Shown piece after piece: positions 1-8,341 of a stretch of 64,000 nt of DNA; within the stretch, counting starts at the first letter, position 1, and every line of letters begins with the position of its first letter. This DNA is from Rhodobacteraceae bacterium HLUCCO07. Lineage in GTDB: Bacteria > Pseudomonadota > Alphaproteobacteria > Rhodobacterales > Rhodobacteraceae. The notes under the pieces were generated by a model that did no database searches, was not told the origin of the DNA, and worked only from the letters and a program-made list of their open reading frames with translations. Both the position numbers and the translations under genes were made by a program. Location: the NCBI GenBank assembly GCA_001314705.1, contig LJSU01000018.1:182308-246307 (forward strand). Direction: 5' to 3'.

Positions 1-220
1 CGCCCAGCGCCGCACGCCCGATCCGCTCGGGTCCGCCCAGCGCCAGCAGCACACCGAACCCGCCGAGGATCAGCGTGGCCAGCACCAGCAACAGCCGCTG
101 ATCGTCCAGCGCATCGGGCAGCACATCCACGAACAGCCAAAGCGCCAGCCCCGCCGCCGCGCCGATCACGGCCATCTCCGCCCGGTTGCGCGTGATCCTG
201 CGATCGCCTGCCCTTGCCAT
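1..220 (-). CDS. Partial membrane protein, possibly DUF4153 family
   Basis: This is the N-terminal part of a leftward gene that runs off the left edge. Translation from the ATG at 218-220 gives a short basic N-terminus (MARAGDRRITRNR) followed by two hydrophobic stretches separated by an acidic loop, so it is an inner-membrane protein. The style of the start resembles DUF4153 proteins of Rhodobacterales, but too little is present to confirm the family. A purine-rich GAGGAGGCAGGAC lies just upstream of the ATG and is a good ribosome binding site, which supports the start. Function is not assignable. Confidence 0.6.
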   Translation of the reverse strand, partial: MARAGDRRITRNRAEMAVIGAAAGLALWLFVDVLPDALDDQRLLLVLATLILGGFGVLLALGGPERIGRAALG

Positions 221-315
221 GTCCTGCCTCCTCGATTCCACGTCAGACTAGCCGCATTCGCTCGGTTGACGCAGCCCCAAAATCCACAGGCCGTTCCAGC
301 CCCGTGCGCACTGCA

Positions 316-1962
316 TCAATCTGCCCGCACATCCGCGCGCGCCTCCTCGCGCGCAGGCGACGGCACGATGCCCTCCGGGCTCTCGCGAGACCGCTCGATC
401 CGGTCGAGATGCAACCAGATCCGCCAGACATGGTAATTGACCCGGTGCAACCAGCGCGCGGCATCCATCTGTGCCAGCGCCACGCCGGGGGGATCGCCGT
501 CCTGTCCTGCCCCGGCCAGAAGCTCATCGCGCAGCCGCCGCTCGCGGGTCTGGACGATTTCCTGCCACCGGCCGAACCACTCGGCCTGCCCGGACTCGTC
601 CCCCGACAGGCCCCGGATCAGCCCCGCCCGGGTGATCCGCGCCAGCCGCGCCAGGCGCGACGCCCTTTGCAACGTCGCGACGCGCTCGTCCTGCGCCATG
701 CGATAAGCCAGCCGCGTGAGATGGTCGAGGATATGCAGGATATCGGCATAACGCCACCGCACCGGACCAGTGAGCGTTGCCGAGTCGATGTTGTCGGCGA
801 ATCCGCGCGTCTCGTCCAGCACGCGCATCGCCTGGCGCAAACGCGCATTGTCGCCTCGTGCCGGCCCCGACGGCGACAGACGCGCGATCAACAGGCCCTG
901 CATGTGCCGCGCGATATCGCCCACCGTCGCGCCCGCCGCATCCACTGCCACCGCCGGCTGCACCAGAAGCCGGGAATCCAGCCGCGCCGTCAGCGCTTCG
1001 CGCCGCTCGCGCAGCACCGTCCGCACCAGCGCCATGAACGGCCCCAGCACGATCAGGATCGCCGCCACGCCCACGATATTGAAAACGGTGTGAAAGATCA
1101 CCAGCGACAGCCGCGCCGCATCGCGCCCGCCCTCGGCGATCCACGCCTCGGCCAGCGGCGCGAAAGGAATGAGAAGCATGAAGGCCAGCCCCCCGGTCAG
1201 CAGGTTGAACAGGAAATGCGCAAGCCCCGTCTGCCTTGCGGCCACCGTGCCGCCCAGCGTCGCCAGAAGCGCGGTGAATGTGGTGCCGATATTCATGCCG
1301 ATCACCATCACCGCCGCCTGCCCGAACCCGATCGCCCCGGCATCGAGCGCCACCAGCGCCGTCGCCACCCCCGCCGACGAGGATTGCGTCACCACCGTCA
1401 CGACCACCCCGATCAGCAAAAGCTGCGCCCGGCCCAGCGCCGTATCGCCCGGGAACCGCTCGGGCGTGACGACTTCGCCCAGCCCCGCCATTCCCGCCTG
1501 CATCAGGCCCAGCCCCAGGAAAAGAAGAGCGAATCCCGCCAGCGCCCCGCCGCCATGCCGGACCCGCGCCCCGCCGAAAAGCCGCATCATCCCGCCCATG
1601 AACACCAGCGGCAGCGCCAGCATGTCGAGGTCCAGCCGAAACCCCAGCGACGCCACCAGCCAACCGGTCAGCGTCGTGCCGATATTGGCGCCGAACACCA
1701 CCCCCAGCCCCTGCGCGAAGGTCAAGAGGCCCGCGCCGACGAAGCCGATCACCATCACCGTCACCGCCGACGAGCTTTGCAGCGCCGCCGTCACGACCGC
1801 ACCCGCCGCCACGCCGCGCAACGGCGTGCGCGTGAACCGCCGCAAGAGCCGGCGCATCGACTGACCGGCCAGCGCCTGCATGCCTTCGGTGAGCATCGTC
1901 ATGCCCAGAAGGAACAGGCCCACGCCGCCCAATGCCGTCAGGATACCGCTTGTCTCGCCCAT
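316..1962 (-). CDS. Na/Pi cotransporter family protein (NptA/YjbB-like)
   Basis: Predicted sodium-dependent phosphate transporter of the inner membrane, 548 residues. The N-terminal two thirds is very hydrophobic and carries the duplicated family signature: a QSSS motif after the first block (LQSSSAVTVMVIGF) and again in the second (VTQSSSAGVATALVAL), each followed by an NIGTT motif (GANIGTTLTG, GMNIGTTFTA). The last roughly 200 residues are soluble, rich in Arg and helical, as in family members with a PhoU-like C-terminal domain. The start at 1962 is chosen because MGETSGILTALGGVGLFLLGM is the usual N-terminus; an upstream in-frame ATG would add 30 unrelated residues. It stands alone, with no pst or phoB genes visible. 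Substrate is inferred from family. Confidence 0.88.
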   Translation of the reverse strand: MGETSGILTALGGVGLFLLGMTMLTEGMQALAGQSMRRLLRRFTRTPLRGVAAGAVVTAALQSSSAVTVMVIGFVGAGLLTFAQGLGVVFGANIGTTLTGWLVASLGFRLDLDMLALPLVFMGGMMRLFGGARVRHGGGALAGFALLFLGLGLMQAGMAGLGEVVTPERFPGDTALGRAQLLLIGVVVTVVTQSSSAGVATALVALDAGAIGFGQAAVMVIGMNIGTTFTALLATLGGTVAARQTGLAHFLFNLLTGGLAFMLLIPFAPLAEAWIAEGGRDAARLSLVIFHTVFNIVGVAAILIVLGPFMALVRTVLRERREALTARLDSRLLVQPAVAVDAAGATVGDIARHMQGLLIARLSPSGPARGDNARLRQAMRVLDETRGFADNIDSATLTGPVRWRYADILHILDHLTRLAYRMAQDERVATLQRASRLARLARITRAGLIRGLSGDESGQAEWFGRWQEIVQTRERRLRDELLAGAGQDGDPPGVALAQMDAARWLHRVNYHVWRIWLHLDRIERSRESPEGIVPSPAREEARADVRAD

Positions 1963-2211
1963 GCCTGCCCGTCGCCCTTCACAACGATCACAAGGCGCTT
2001 CGCAAAAACCGAAGGCTCGGCTTCTCGTGAAACGCGCGCACCGCTCATGCATCGCGCTGCGTTCCGCCTTATCCCTTTGCCGGGTCGATGGCGCAACGCT
2101 TTTGGCAGGCCCGCCCGAGCGAACCGGTCTTCATCTTGCCCGAAATACTCCCCGCAGAGCACCCGCGGTCACAGCCCGCACAACCGCTCGGCCCCGTGCC
2201 GCGCGAGAGGC
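1963..2211. other. Intergenic region with one AAATACTC repeat
   Basis: No credible gene lies between the mttB-like stop and the Na/Pi transporter start. The stretch holds a short dispersed repeat at 2129-2160 (entered separately) close to the 3' end of the mttB-like gene. Several long open frames cross this region but have no family resemblance and are antisense to good genes. Confidence 0.5.
2129..2160 (+). repeat. Short dispersed intergenic repeat (AAATACTC family), copy 1
   Basis: The 32 bases from CTTCATCTTGCCC through AAATACTCCCCGC to GAGC match positions 19569-19600 with two differences. A third, weaker and inverted copy is at 3993-4020. All three sit just 3' of a leftward gene (here the mttB-like gene). 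I recall this motif from Rhodobacteraceae genomes; that recollection was not checked. Function unknown. Confidence 0.75.
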
Positions 2212-3768
2212 TCAGAAATCGGTCGGCGCGCCGCCCTCGGCCTTGCGCCGGGCCACGAAATCGGCCAGTTCCTCGCGGATGGCCGCGTCCATCGCCGGCG
2301 GCTCGAAACTCTCGACGATGCGCCTGTAGAGGTGATGCGCCCGCTCGGGCGTCCAGACGGCACCGGCCACGTCCCATGCCTCGTAGTTGCGCCAGTCGCT
2401 CAGGAAGGGCTGGTAGAAGGCCGTGGTATAGCGGTCCTGGGTATGTTGCAGGCCAAAGAAATGCCCCTGCTTGCCAACCTCGGCCACCGCGTCGAACGCG
2501 AGGTCGCCCGGCGTGGTCGCCCAGATCGCCGGCTCCATGTAGCGTTGCAGCTGCTGCAGGATCTCGCAATCCATCACGAATTTCTCGGGGCTGGCGATCA
2601 ACCCGCCTTCGAGCCATCCGGCGGCGTGGTAGACCATGTTGCTACCCGACTGGATCGCGGCCCAGAGGCTGTGCTCGGTCTCCCACATCGCCTGCCCGTC
2701 GGGCACGTTGGCCGCGCAGACCCCGGACGAGCGCATCGGCAGCTTGTAGAACCGCGCCATCTGGCCGGTCATCTGTGTCGCGCGCATGTATTCCGGCGTG
2801 CCAAAGGCCGGCGCGCCGCTCTTCATGTCCACGTTCGAGGTGAAGGTGCCGATCGCGCAGGGCGCGCCGGGGCGGATCACCTGCGCCAGCGCAACCGCGA
2901 TCAGGCTCTCGGCGAGGCTCAGCGCCACCGCCCCCGCCATCGTCACCGGCGCCATCGCACCCGCGAGCGTAAACGGCGTCACCACCAGCCCCTGCCCCGC
3001 CCGCGCCATCCGCATCCAGCCATCCAGCATCGGCTGGTCATGCTTCAGGGGCGAGGTCGAATTGATGTTGGTATAGAATTTCGGACTGGCCTCGAATTCC
3101 TGGTGGCTGTGCCCGCCCGCGATGCGCACCATCTCGATCGCATCCTCGACCCGCTCGCGGCCCAGCGAATAGGTATGCACCACCTTGTCGGTCAGCGTGA
3201 GCTTGTCATAAAGCACGTCGAGATGGCGGATTCCGGCATGGATGTCCTGCGGTTCGACCGGGTAACCGCCGCAGAAATGGATGCAGTTGAAATACTGGCT
3301 CAGCTTGATCAGGTCGGCGCACATCGCCCGCGTGCCGGTCATCTTGCGCCCGGTTTCCATCGTCCAGTAGCTCGGCGGCGACGAGACGTTGCCGAAAAGG
3401 ATGTGGCCCCGCCCCATGACCACCTCGCGCGCGGGGTTGCGCGGGGTCATGGTCCAGCTTTCGGGCGCCTTTGCGATCATCTCCATGATGAACTCGCGCC
3501 CCACGCGGGTGTTGGTGCCGTTGATCAATGCCCCCTCGGCGCGGAAGATCTCGAGCGCCTCCTCGTTGAGGATCTCGATCCCCACCTCTTCGAGAATGCG
3601 CATCGCGGTGTCATGAATGGCGGCGATTCCCGCGTCATCGAGGGGCTCGGTCGGGCGGTCGGGATTGACCGGAAGCCGCCAGGGCATCTGCTCGATCACC
3701 GCCCCGCCGCGCCGCGCCGCATTGCCTGCACGCCCGCCGCCGCGCCGTTTCGTTGCCGTTCCCACCAT
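2212..3768 (-). CDS. Trimethylamine methyltransferase (MttB) superfamily protein
   Basis: A 518-residue member of the MttB superfamily, which transfers a methyl group from a quaternary or tertiary amine to a corrinoid protein. The sequence is collinear with the family from about residue 30 (MPWRLPVNPDRPTEPLDDAGIAAIHD) to the C-terminus. There is no internal TAG, so this is the non-pyrrolysine branch, whose known members act on substrates such as glycine betaine or proline betaine; the substrate here is unknown. The start at 3768 is favoured by GGGAGG eight bases upstream; the longer open frame adds 95 residues of low-complexity sequence. No corrinoid protein or reductive activase is nearby, so partners must be encoded elsewhere. 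The N-terminal 25 residues are unusually Arg/Gly-rich. Confidence 0.88.
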   Translation of the reverse strand: MVGTATKRRGGGRAGNAARRGGAVIEQMPWRLPVNPDRPTEPLDDAGIAAIHDTAMRILEEVGIEILNEEALEIFRAEGALINGTNTRVGREFIMEMIAKAPESWTMTPRNPAREVVMGRGHILFGNVSSPPSYWTMETGRKMTGTRAMCADLIKLSQYFNCIHFCGGYPVEPQDIHAGIRHLDVLYDKLTLTDKVVHTYSLGRERVEDAIEMVRIAGGHSHQEFEASPKFYTNINSTSPLKHDQPMLDGWMRMARAGQGLVVTPFTLAGAMAPVTMAGAVALSLAESLIAVALAQVIRPGAPCAIGTFTSNVDMKSGAPAFGTPEYMRATQMTGQMARFYKLPMRSSGVCAANVPDGQAMWETEHSLWAAIQSGSNMVYHAAGWLEGGLIASPEKFVMDCEILQQLQRYMEPAIWATTPGDLAFDAVAEVGKQGHFFGLQHTQDRYTTAFYQPFLSDWRNYEAWDVAGAVWTPERAHHLYRRIVESFEPPAMDAAIREELADFVARRKAEGGAPTDF

Positions 3769-4163
3769 GGCTGGCCTCCCTGATCGCTTCGCCCCGATCA
3801 AATCGCCTGTGCCGGTCCCGCGCGTGCTCATCCGCGACGGGTTCTGTCGGATTCGGAACAGGTGGTCCGGCATGACCCGCGCGGATTTGCGCCGCGCGAT
3901 GCGCGTCGCGGCGGGGCCTCGCTTCGCTCGGCCCGGCCCGGCAGGCGGCGACAGGCGGCTTGGCGAGACCTCGGGGCGCGCTCGCACCGGATGAATTTGA
4001 GTATTTTTCCCAAGAAAGAGCAGCAGCGCGTGAAAGCCCTCGACAGGGCGCACGATGCATTGATCAATTTTTCCTTGATGAATGCCGCGGCGCGGCGGTG
4101 CACGCCCGGCAGCCGGGCGGTGGCCGGACCGTGCCGTTGCGCAAAGCCCGGTTTCAGCGCAGG
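3769..4163. other. 395-bp intergenic region with two repeat remnants
   Basis: Non-coding as far as I can see. It contains an inverted, diverged AAATACTC element at 3993-4020 and, near the HAD gene, a perfect small hairpin GCCCGGC-A-GCCGGGC at 4104-4118 followed by GGTTAACC at 4162-4169. The hairpin core and the GTTAAC site resemble the larger repeat seen at 22.2, 49.3 and 57.3 kb, but the left boundary is missing and the spacing is shorter, so it may be a decayed copy. The promoter of the mttB-like gene should lie in the left part. Confidence 0.45.
3993..4020 (-). repeat. Short dispersed intergenic repeat (AAATACTC family), copy 3, diverged
   Basis: Read on the minus strand the segment gives CTTTCTTGGGAAAAATACTC, which shares TCTTG and AAATACTC at the same spacing with the copies at 2129 and 19569. 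It lies 3' of the HAD hydrolase gene, in the opposite orientation relative to the gene compared with the other two copies. Confidence 0.5.
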
Positions 4164-4877
4164 TTAACCCGCCGGGACGTTGCGCGGATGCAGGCCGATC
4201 AGGCCCGCGATATGACCGATATCGGGCAGGATCACATCAGCCAGCGCCTCGAGATCACCATGCACCGCCATCCCGGTCAGCACGCCGATGCGGCGCATTC
4301 CCGCGGCCTGGCCGGCCAGCAGGTCATGGGTGCTGTCGCCCACCATCGCCACCCGTTCCGGGGCGAGCCCGGTGTGATCGAGAAAGGCCAGAAGCTGACC
4401 CGGCGCGGGCTTGCCGCCATGGCCACTGTCGCAGCCGGCGATGAAGTCGAACATCTCGACCACGCCCGCCGCCGCCAGATGCGCGCGGGCGGGCGCCTCG
4501 GCATCGTTGGTGGCCACACCAAGCCGCAGCCCGGCGTCGCGCAGTGCCGCGAGACAGGCGCGCAGCGGCACCGCCTCGGCCTGCGGCGCGCGCGCCGCCT
4601 CTTCGTTGAGGATCGCCACGAGCCGCGCCCGCGCCATCCCGGGCAGCCCGGGCAAGAGCGCCGTCGCCGCTTCGTCGGGGGTGCCCGCGATCACGATGCT
4701 GTCGGGCGCAAAGCATTGATTTTCATAGTCGAACCCGACGCGTGCCCCGAGGTCCGCCGCCCATTCCCTGTCGCCCTGCGTCACCCGGTCGAGAAAGGCC
4801 AGGGCCCAGGATTCCCAGGTGGCGGCGAAATCGAAAAGCGTGCCATCCTTGTCGAATACGATCCCGTCAATCTTCAT
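4164..4877 (-). CDS. HAD-family hydrolase (phosphoglycolate phosphatase-like)
   Basis: Cytoplasmic haloacid-dehalogenase-superfamily phosphatase, 237 residues. Motif I is DKDGTL near residue 8-13 (nucleophile and acid/base Asp), a helical cap follows, motif II falls at LGVATND, a conserved Lys in GGKPAPGQ, and motif IV in MVGDSTHDLLAGQAAGM. This order and length match subfamily IA phosphatases such as Gph. The substrate cannot be read from sequence. The ATG at 4877 begins the canonical MKIDGIVFDKDGT; in-frame ATGs at 4886 and 4892 are possible. The upstream DUF3572 gene ends 40 bases away on the same strand, so the two may be cotranscribed. Confidence 0.85.
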   Translation of the reverse strand: MKIDGIVFDKDGTLFDFAATWESWALAFLDRVTQGDREWAADLGARVGFDYENQCFAPDSIVIAGTPDEAATALLPGLPGMARARLVAILNEEAARAPQAEAVPLRACLAALRDAGLRLGVATNDAEAPARAHLAAAGVVEMFDFIAGCDSGHGGKPAPGQLLAFLDHTGLAPERVAMVGDSTHDLLAGQAAGMRRIGVLTGMAVHGDLEALADVILPDIGHIAGLIGLHPRNVPAG

Positions 4878-4917
4878 CTCGCCCATCCTCATTTGCCGAT
4901 CCCGTCCCGACTCGCCT

Positions 4918-5202
4918 TCAGGTCCAGGAGACCTGCGCGCCGCCGGGCAGCACCGCACGCGCCTGTTTCGGCCTGTCATAACTCAGCCCCGCGCTGTCGC
5001 AGAAGTCGATGATCCAGGCGTCATCCATCAGCAGGAAATCGAGGACCGAGGCCAGGAAATCGGCATCTTTCACGCGCTCGCGCAGCTCGTCCGCCGCCGT
5101 GCCGGTCGAGCCGAGGAACACGGGCAACAGCTCATTGTTGGCCGCGATCCAGGCCAGCGCCTGCAGCGCGACGGTTTCGGCGGAATCCTGCGACATCGAC
5201 AT
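4918..5202 (-). CDS. DUF3572 domain-containing protein
   Basis: A 94-residue acidic protein (MSMSQDSAETVALQALAWIA and on) matching the small alphaproteobacterial DUF3572 family, whose function is unknown. It is divergent from the PleD-like gene; to my knowledge this pairing recurs in Rhodobacterales. The ATG at 5200-5202 is the first of two (the second is at 5196); a GGGA sits about ten bases upstream. The 93-bp gap to the divergent start must hold both promoters. Confidence 0.8.
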   Translation of the reverse strand: MSMSQDSAETVALQALAWIAANNELLPVFLGSTGTAADELRERVKDADFLASVLDFLLMDDAWIIDFCDSAGLSYDRPKQARAVLPGGAQVSWT

Positions 5203-5295
5203 TTTTAATGGTCCCGGAAAGGATTCCTTAACTACTCTGGTCAAATCTGGGCAAATGATCGCCGAGATACAAGCGACAAGTTGGGAAGGCCCCAC

Positions 5296-6711
5296 GTGCC
5301 AGGCAAGGTGCTCATCATAGACGACATCGCAACCAACCGCATCACGTTCAAGGTGCGGCTGGCGGCGGCTTGCTACCAGGTGGCACAGGCCGCCACCGCG
5401 TCCGAGGGGCTGACCCTCGCGCGGCAGATGCGACCCGATCTCATCCTCTGCCCGGCCAACCTGCCCGACATGGATGCCGCCGGGCTGGCCCGCACCCTGC
5501 GCGCGGACCACGTGCTGGGCGAAACACCCCTGATCGTGGTGACCGCCGATCACGACCCGGCGACCCGTCTCGCGATGCTCGAGGCCGGGGCCGATGACAT
5601 CCTGCTCAAGCCGCTCTGCGAGGATCTCTTGCGCGCCCGGCTGCGCAGCCTGCTGCGCCACCGTCAAAGCGAAGAGGCCGAGCAATTGCGCGACGGCGCG
5701 CAACAGGCGCTGGGCCTGGCCGAAACCCATGTCGGTTTCGACACGCCCGGTCGGGTGCTGCTGGTCGCCGAAACCGCAGATATCGCGCTTAAATGGAAAT
5801 CCCTCCTGGCGCAATCCATGCCCGACCGGCTGACCGCCGTCGGCATCTCCGATGCGATGCGCAGGATCGATCGCAACGACGCGCCCGATGCAATCGGGCT
5901 GGCCCTGCCCGCCAATGCGCCCGAGGCGGGTCTCGCGCTGCTGACCGAACTGGCCGCCCATCCCACCACGCGCGAGGCCGGGGTGATCGTGGCCCTTGCA
6001 ACATCGCGCCCCCGGCTGGCCGCCGAGGCGCTCGACAGGGGCGCCGCCGACGTGCTGGGCGACGGCGCACTCAGCCGCGAAATGGCGCTGCGCCTGCGCC
6101 GCCAGATCCAGCGCAAACGGCGGATCGAGGCATTGCGCCGCTCGATGCGCGCGGGGCTGCGCGCCGCCGTGACCGATCCGCTGACCGGGCTTCACAACCG
6201 GCGCTATGCCATGCCCCGGCTGGCACGGATGGCCGAGGAGGCGGACCGGACCGGCAGGGATTGCGCCGTGATGGTCGTCGATATCGACCATTTCAAAACG
6301 GTTAACGATACGTACGGTCATGCCGCGGGCGACGCCATCCTGTCACGTACCGGCCATATCCTGCGCGCCGCCATGGGCGAGGACGCCCTGGTCGCGCGAC
6401 TCGGCGGCGAGGAATTCCTGATCGCCATGCCCGACACCGGGCCGGATCGGGCACAAATGGCGGCGCACAGCCTTTGTCGGCTCATTGCGGGCACGCTGTT
6501 TGACCTGCCCGGACAGTCGCACCCGATCCGCATCACCGTGAGTATCGGCGTCGCGCTGACCCTGGATCCCGCGGCCCATGACGGGGCGGCATTGCAGGGT
6601 GATCGCCCCGGCCCCGTCGCGATACTCGACCGCGCGGACCGGGCGCTCTACGCGGCCAAGGCATATGGCCGCAATCGCGTCACGTTCTGCAAACGGCAAC
6701 CCGCGGCCTGA
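5296..6711 (+). CDS. PleD-like diguanylate cyclase with degenerate receiver
   Basis: Response-regulator diguanylate cyclase of 471 residues with the PleD layout: receiver 1 (about 1-120), a second receiver-like adaptor (about 150-270) and a GGDEF domain (about 300-450) carrying DPLTGLHNRRY and the active loop GGEEF. It should make cyclic di-GMP from GTP. In receiver 1 the acidic pair (IIDD), the Thr (VVTADHD) and the Lys (LLKPL) are present, but the phospho-acceptor position is Pro: the strand reads LILCPANLPDMD where the family has LLD. I also see no RxxD inhibitory site at the expected five residues before GGEEF. The start is taken as GTG at 5296 because GGAAGG lies seven bases before it and it gives MPGKVLIIDD; a TTG at 5281 overlaps that ribosome binding site. 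Confidence 0.88.
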   Translation: MPGKVLIIDDIATNRITFKVRLAAACYQVAQAATASEGLTLARQMRPDLILCPANLPDMDAAGLARTLRADHVLGETPLIVVTADHDPATRLAMLEAGADDILLKPLCEDLLRARLRSLLRHRQSEEAEQLRDGAQQALGLAETHVGFDTPGRVLLVAETADIALKWKSLLAQSMPDRLTAVGISDAMRRIDRNDAPDAIGLALPANAPEAGLALLTELAAHPTTREAGVIVALATSRPRLAAEALDRGAADVLGDGALSREMALRLRRQIQRKRRIEALRRSMRAGLRAAVTDPLTGLHNRRYAMPRLARMAEEADRTGRDCAVMVVDIDHFKTVNDTYGHAAGDAILSRTGHILRAAMGEDALVARLGGEEFLIAMPDTGPDRAQMAAHSLCRLIAGTLFDLPGQSHPIRITVSIGVALTLDPAAHDGAALQGDRPGPVAILDRADRALYAAKAYGRNRVTFCKRQPAA

Positions 6712-6745
6712 GGAAACGGCGCTCTCGCATCGCGGCAAGAACCCG

Positions 6746-7276
6746 TCAGCGTTCGGAATGCGCCTGCCAGCGCCGCCCGCTCCTGTCCTTTCCGGGTTTC
6801 GTCTTGCGCTCCAGTGCCTCGCGCAGCCGTTCGGCATAGGCTTCGCGCTCGGCATCACTCATGCTCTCCAACCGCTCGAGCAAAAGTTCGCGTCCAAGCC
6901 TTGCACCTTCGGCCATCACCTCCATCTGTCGCTCAAGGCTCGTGCGGACAGCCTCGGGGTCATAGGGTTTGCGCTCCAGCGCCGTGATGATCTGCTCGAA
7001 CTCCGCGCGGATCCCGGCCCGGTCGGCACGCCGGTCACGATAGGCATGGCGCATCTCCCGGCCCAGCGCATGGCGGTCGGCCTCGCTCAGCGCGCGCGTC
7101 ATCGGCCCGCCCACCTGGTCCATGCGCGGCGGGCGCGAGTCCCTGCCGAACCCGTGCGCGATCATGACCCCTATCATCAGCCCGACGACCAGAAGGTTGA
7201 AAGCCAGCGACGTGAACAACACGATCCGCAGCCTGCGCCCCGCCCGAGGGGGCTGCATGTCCGGTGCCGTATTCAT
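6746..7276 (-). CDS. Periplasmic heavy-metal sensor-like protein (CnrX/Spy-like)
   Basis: A 176-residue protein with a basic N-terminus, one membrane anchor (about residues 17-43, RLRIVLFTSLAFNLLVVGLM) and a long charged helical periplasmic part rich in Arg, Glu and Met (MTRALSEADRHALGREMRHAYRDRR, LERQMEVMAEGARLGRELLLERLESM). This is the layout of the CnrX/ZraP/Spy group and of proteins annotated as periplasmic heavy-metal sensors. It is the last gene of a leftward set: its ATG overlaps the anti-sigma-like stop by four bases. Position after an ECF sigma and an anti-sigma-like gene parallels cnrYXH, suggesting it senses a periplasmic signal for sigma release. The actual ligand is unknown. Confidence 0.75.
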   Translation of the reverse strand: MNTAPDMQPPRAGRRLRIVLFTSLAFNLLVVGLMIGVMIAHGFGRDSRPPRMDQVGGPMTRALSEADRHALGREMRHAYRDRRADRAGIRAEFEQIITALERKPYDPEAVRTSLERQMEVMAEGARLGRELLLERLESMSDAEREAYAERLREALERKTKPGKDRSGRRWQAHSER

Positions 7277-7674
7277 CCTGCGTCCTCCTCGCCCGCCAGG
7301 GCCATCTCGTAAAGATCGAAACCGAACCCTTCACTGGCATCCACCAGCGAGATCACGTCATCCGCAGGGCCGGCCAAAAGGGTGTTCACCGCATCGCCCA
7401 CGCCAAGCGTCGGGCTGACCCCGATCCAGAGCCCCGCCACCGCCGCGGTGGCGAGACCACCCATCGCGGGCCAACCGCCCAGCGCCGCCCAAAGGCCCCA
7501 GCCGCGGCGCGCAACGGCCCGCTCGGCCGCGGGCACAGGCCGCGCCGCCTGCACGGCCAGCGCATCCTCCAGAACCCGCGCCATCAACGCGGCATCCGGT
7601 TCTTCCGGTGCGGAACGCGCCTGCGAAAACAGCGCCTCCAATCTCTCGTCCATTTCGCGATCCGTCTCAGTCAT
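7273..7674 (-). CDS. Putative anti-sigma factor, single-pass membrane protein
   Basis: A 133-residue protein with an acidic N-terminal cytoplasmic segment (MTETDREMDERLEALFSQAR), a Gly/Ala-rich hydrophobic segment around residues 65-90 (ALGGWPAMGGLATAAVAGLW) and a short acidic periplasmic tail. It has no zinc-binding HxxxCxxC anti-sigma motif. The function is inferred from position: its start overlaps the ECF sigma stop by eight bases and its stop overlaps the metal-sensor start by four. The in-frame ATG at 7692 would extend it by six residues deeper into the sigma gene; 7674 gives MTETD. Confidence 0.6.
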   Translation of the reverse strand: MTETDREMDERLEALFSQARSAPEEPDAALMARVLEDALAVQAARPVPAAERAVARRGWGLWAALGGWPAMGGLATAAVAGLWIGVSPTLGVGDAVNTLLAGPADDVISLVDASEGFGFDLYEMALAGEEDAG

Positions 7675-8257
7675 CGCCATACCCCAATGCATCGCGCCGC
7701 GCGGCCAGTGCCGCGCCCAGCGCCCTCTTTCCCCGCGCGGTCAGACTCTCGACCGCCTCGGTGCCGATCTCCATGATCGCGGCGATCTCGGGGTTGGCCA
7801 GCCCCTCGATATGCCGCAGCACCACCGCCTGGCGTTGCCGCTCGGGCAGCGCGTCGAGCGCCGCCTGCAACGCCCCGGCCCGGGCCTTGTCCTGCAACCG
7901 CTCGGCCGGTCCTGCCGCGGCGTCCACCGGCTCGGCCACCTCGTCGAGCGGCGCTCCGGCCCGGCGTCGCTGCCTGAGCCGGTCGGTCGCCAGGTTGGCC
8001 ACCACGCGGTAAAGCCACGTGCGCACCCGCGCCTCGCCCGGTCGCCAGTCGGGTGCAATCCGCCACAGCCGCAGCATGGCCTCCTGCGTCACGTCCTCGG
8101 CCTCAGCCCGGTCGCCCAGCAAACGATAGGCATGGGCCATGACAACCGGCGTAAAGCGCAGCGTGAGAGCGCGCGCCGCCTGCCGGTCGCCATCGGCGAA
8201 CAGGGTCAGGAGCGCCTCGTCGGGCAGGTCGCTGCTGTCATCCAATGCCATGCTCAT
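7667..8257 (-). CDS. ECF-family RNA polymerase sigma factor
   Basis: Alternative sigma factor of 196 residues. Region 2 is clear (RLLGDRAEAEDVTQEAMLRLWRI, then RTWLYRVVANLATDRLRQRRR) and region 4 has the helix-turn-helix form ALPERQRQAVVLRHIEGLANPEIAAIM with the second helix EAVESLTARGKRAL. There is no region 3, as expected for ECF sigmas. It heads the sigma / anti-sigma / sensor set and lies 84 bp downstream of the EF-hand gene on the same strand. The start is uncertain between ATG 8257 (MSMALDD) and 8251; both follow a GGGG-containing leader. Confidence 0.88.
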   Translation of the reverse strand: MSMALDDSSDLPDEALLTLFADGDRQAARALTLRFTPVVMAHAYRLLGDRAEAEDVTQEAMLRLWRIAPDWRPGEARVRTWLYRVVANLATDRLRQRRRAGAPLDEVAEPVDAAAGPAERLQDKARAGALQAALDALPERQRQAVVLRHIEGLANPEIAAIMEIGTEAVESLTARGKRALGAALAARRDALGYGDD

Positions 8258-8341
8258 CGCCCGCTTGGCGTATCCCCTTCCCCGCTCTGCCACAAGCGGC
8301 CCCGGAACAGGCCAACAAGCCGCCCCGGGGTCCTTGTCACC

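Noticed and set aside
2212-3768. Pyrrolysine-containing MttB
   Set aside because: The reading frame has no internal TAG and no pyl genes are seen.
214-3783. Long rightward open frame of nearly 1200 codons
   Set aside because: It is antisense to the Na/Pi transporter and mttB-like genes, is dominated by Arg/Pro/His as expected from high-GC shadow frames, and has no family resemblance.
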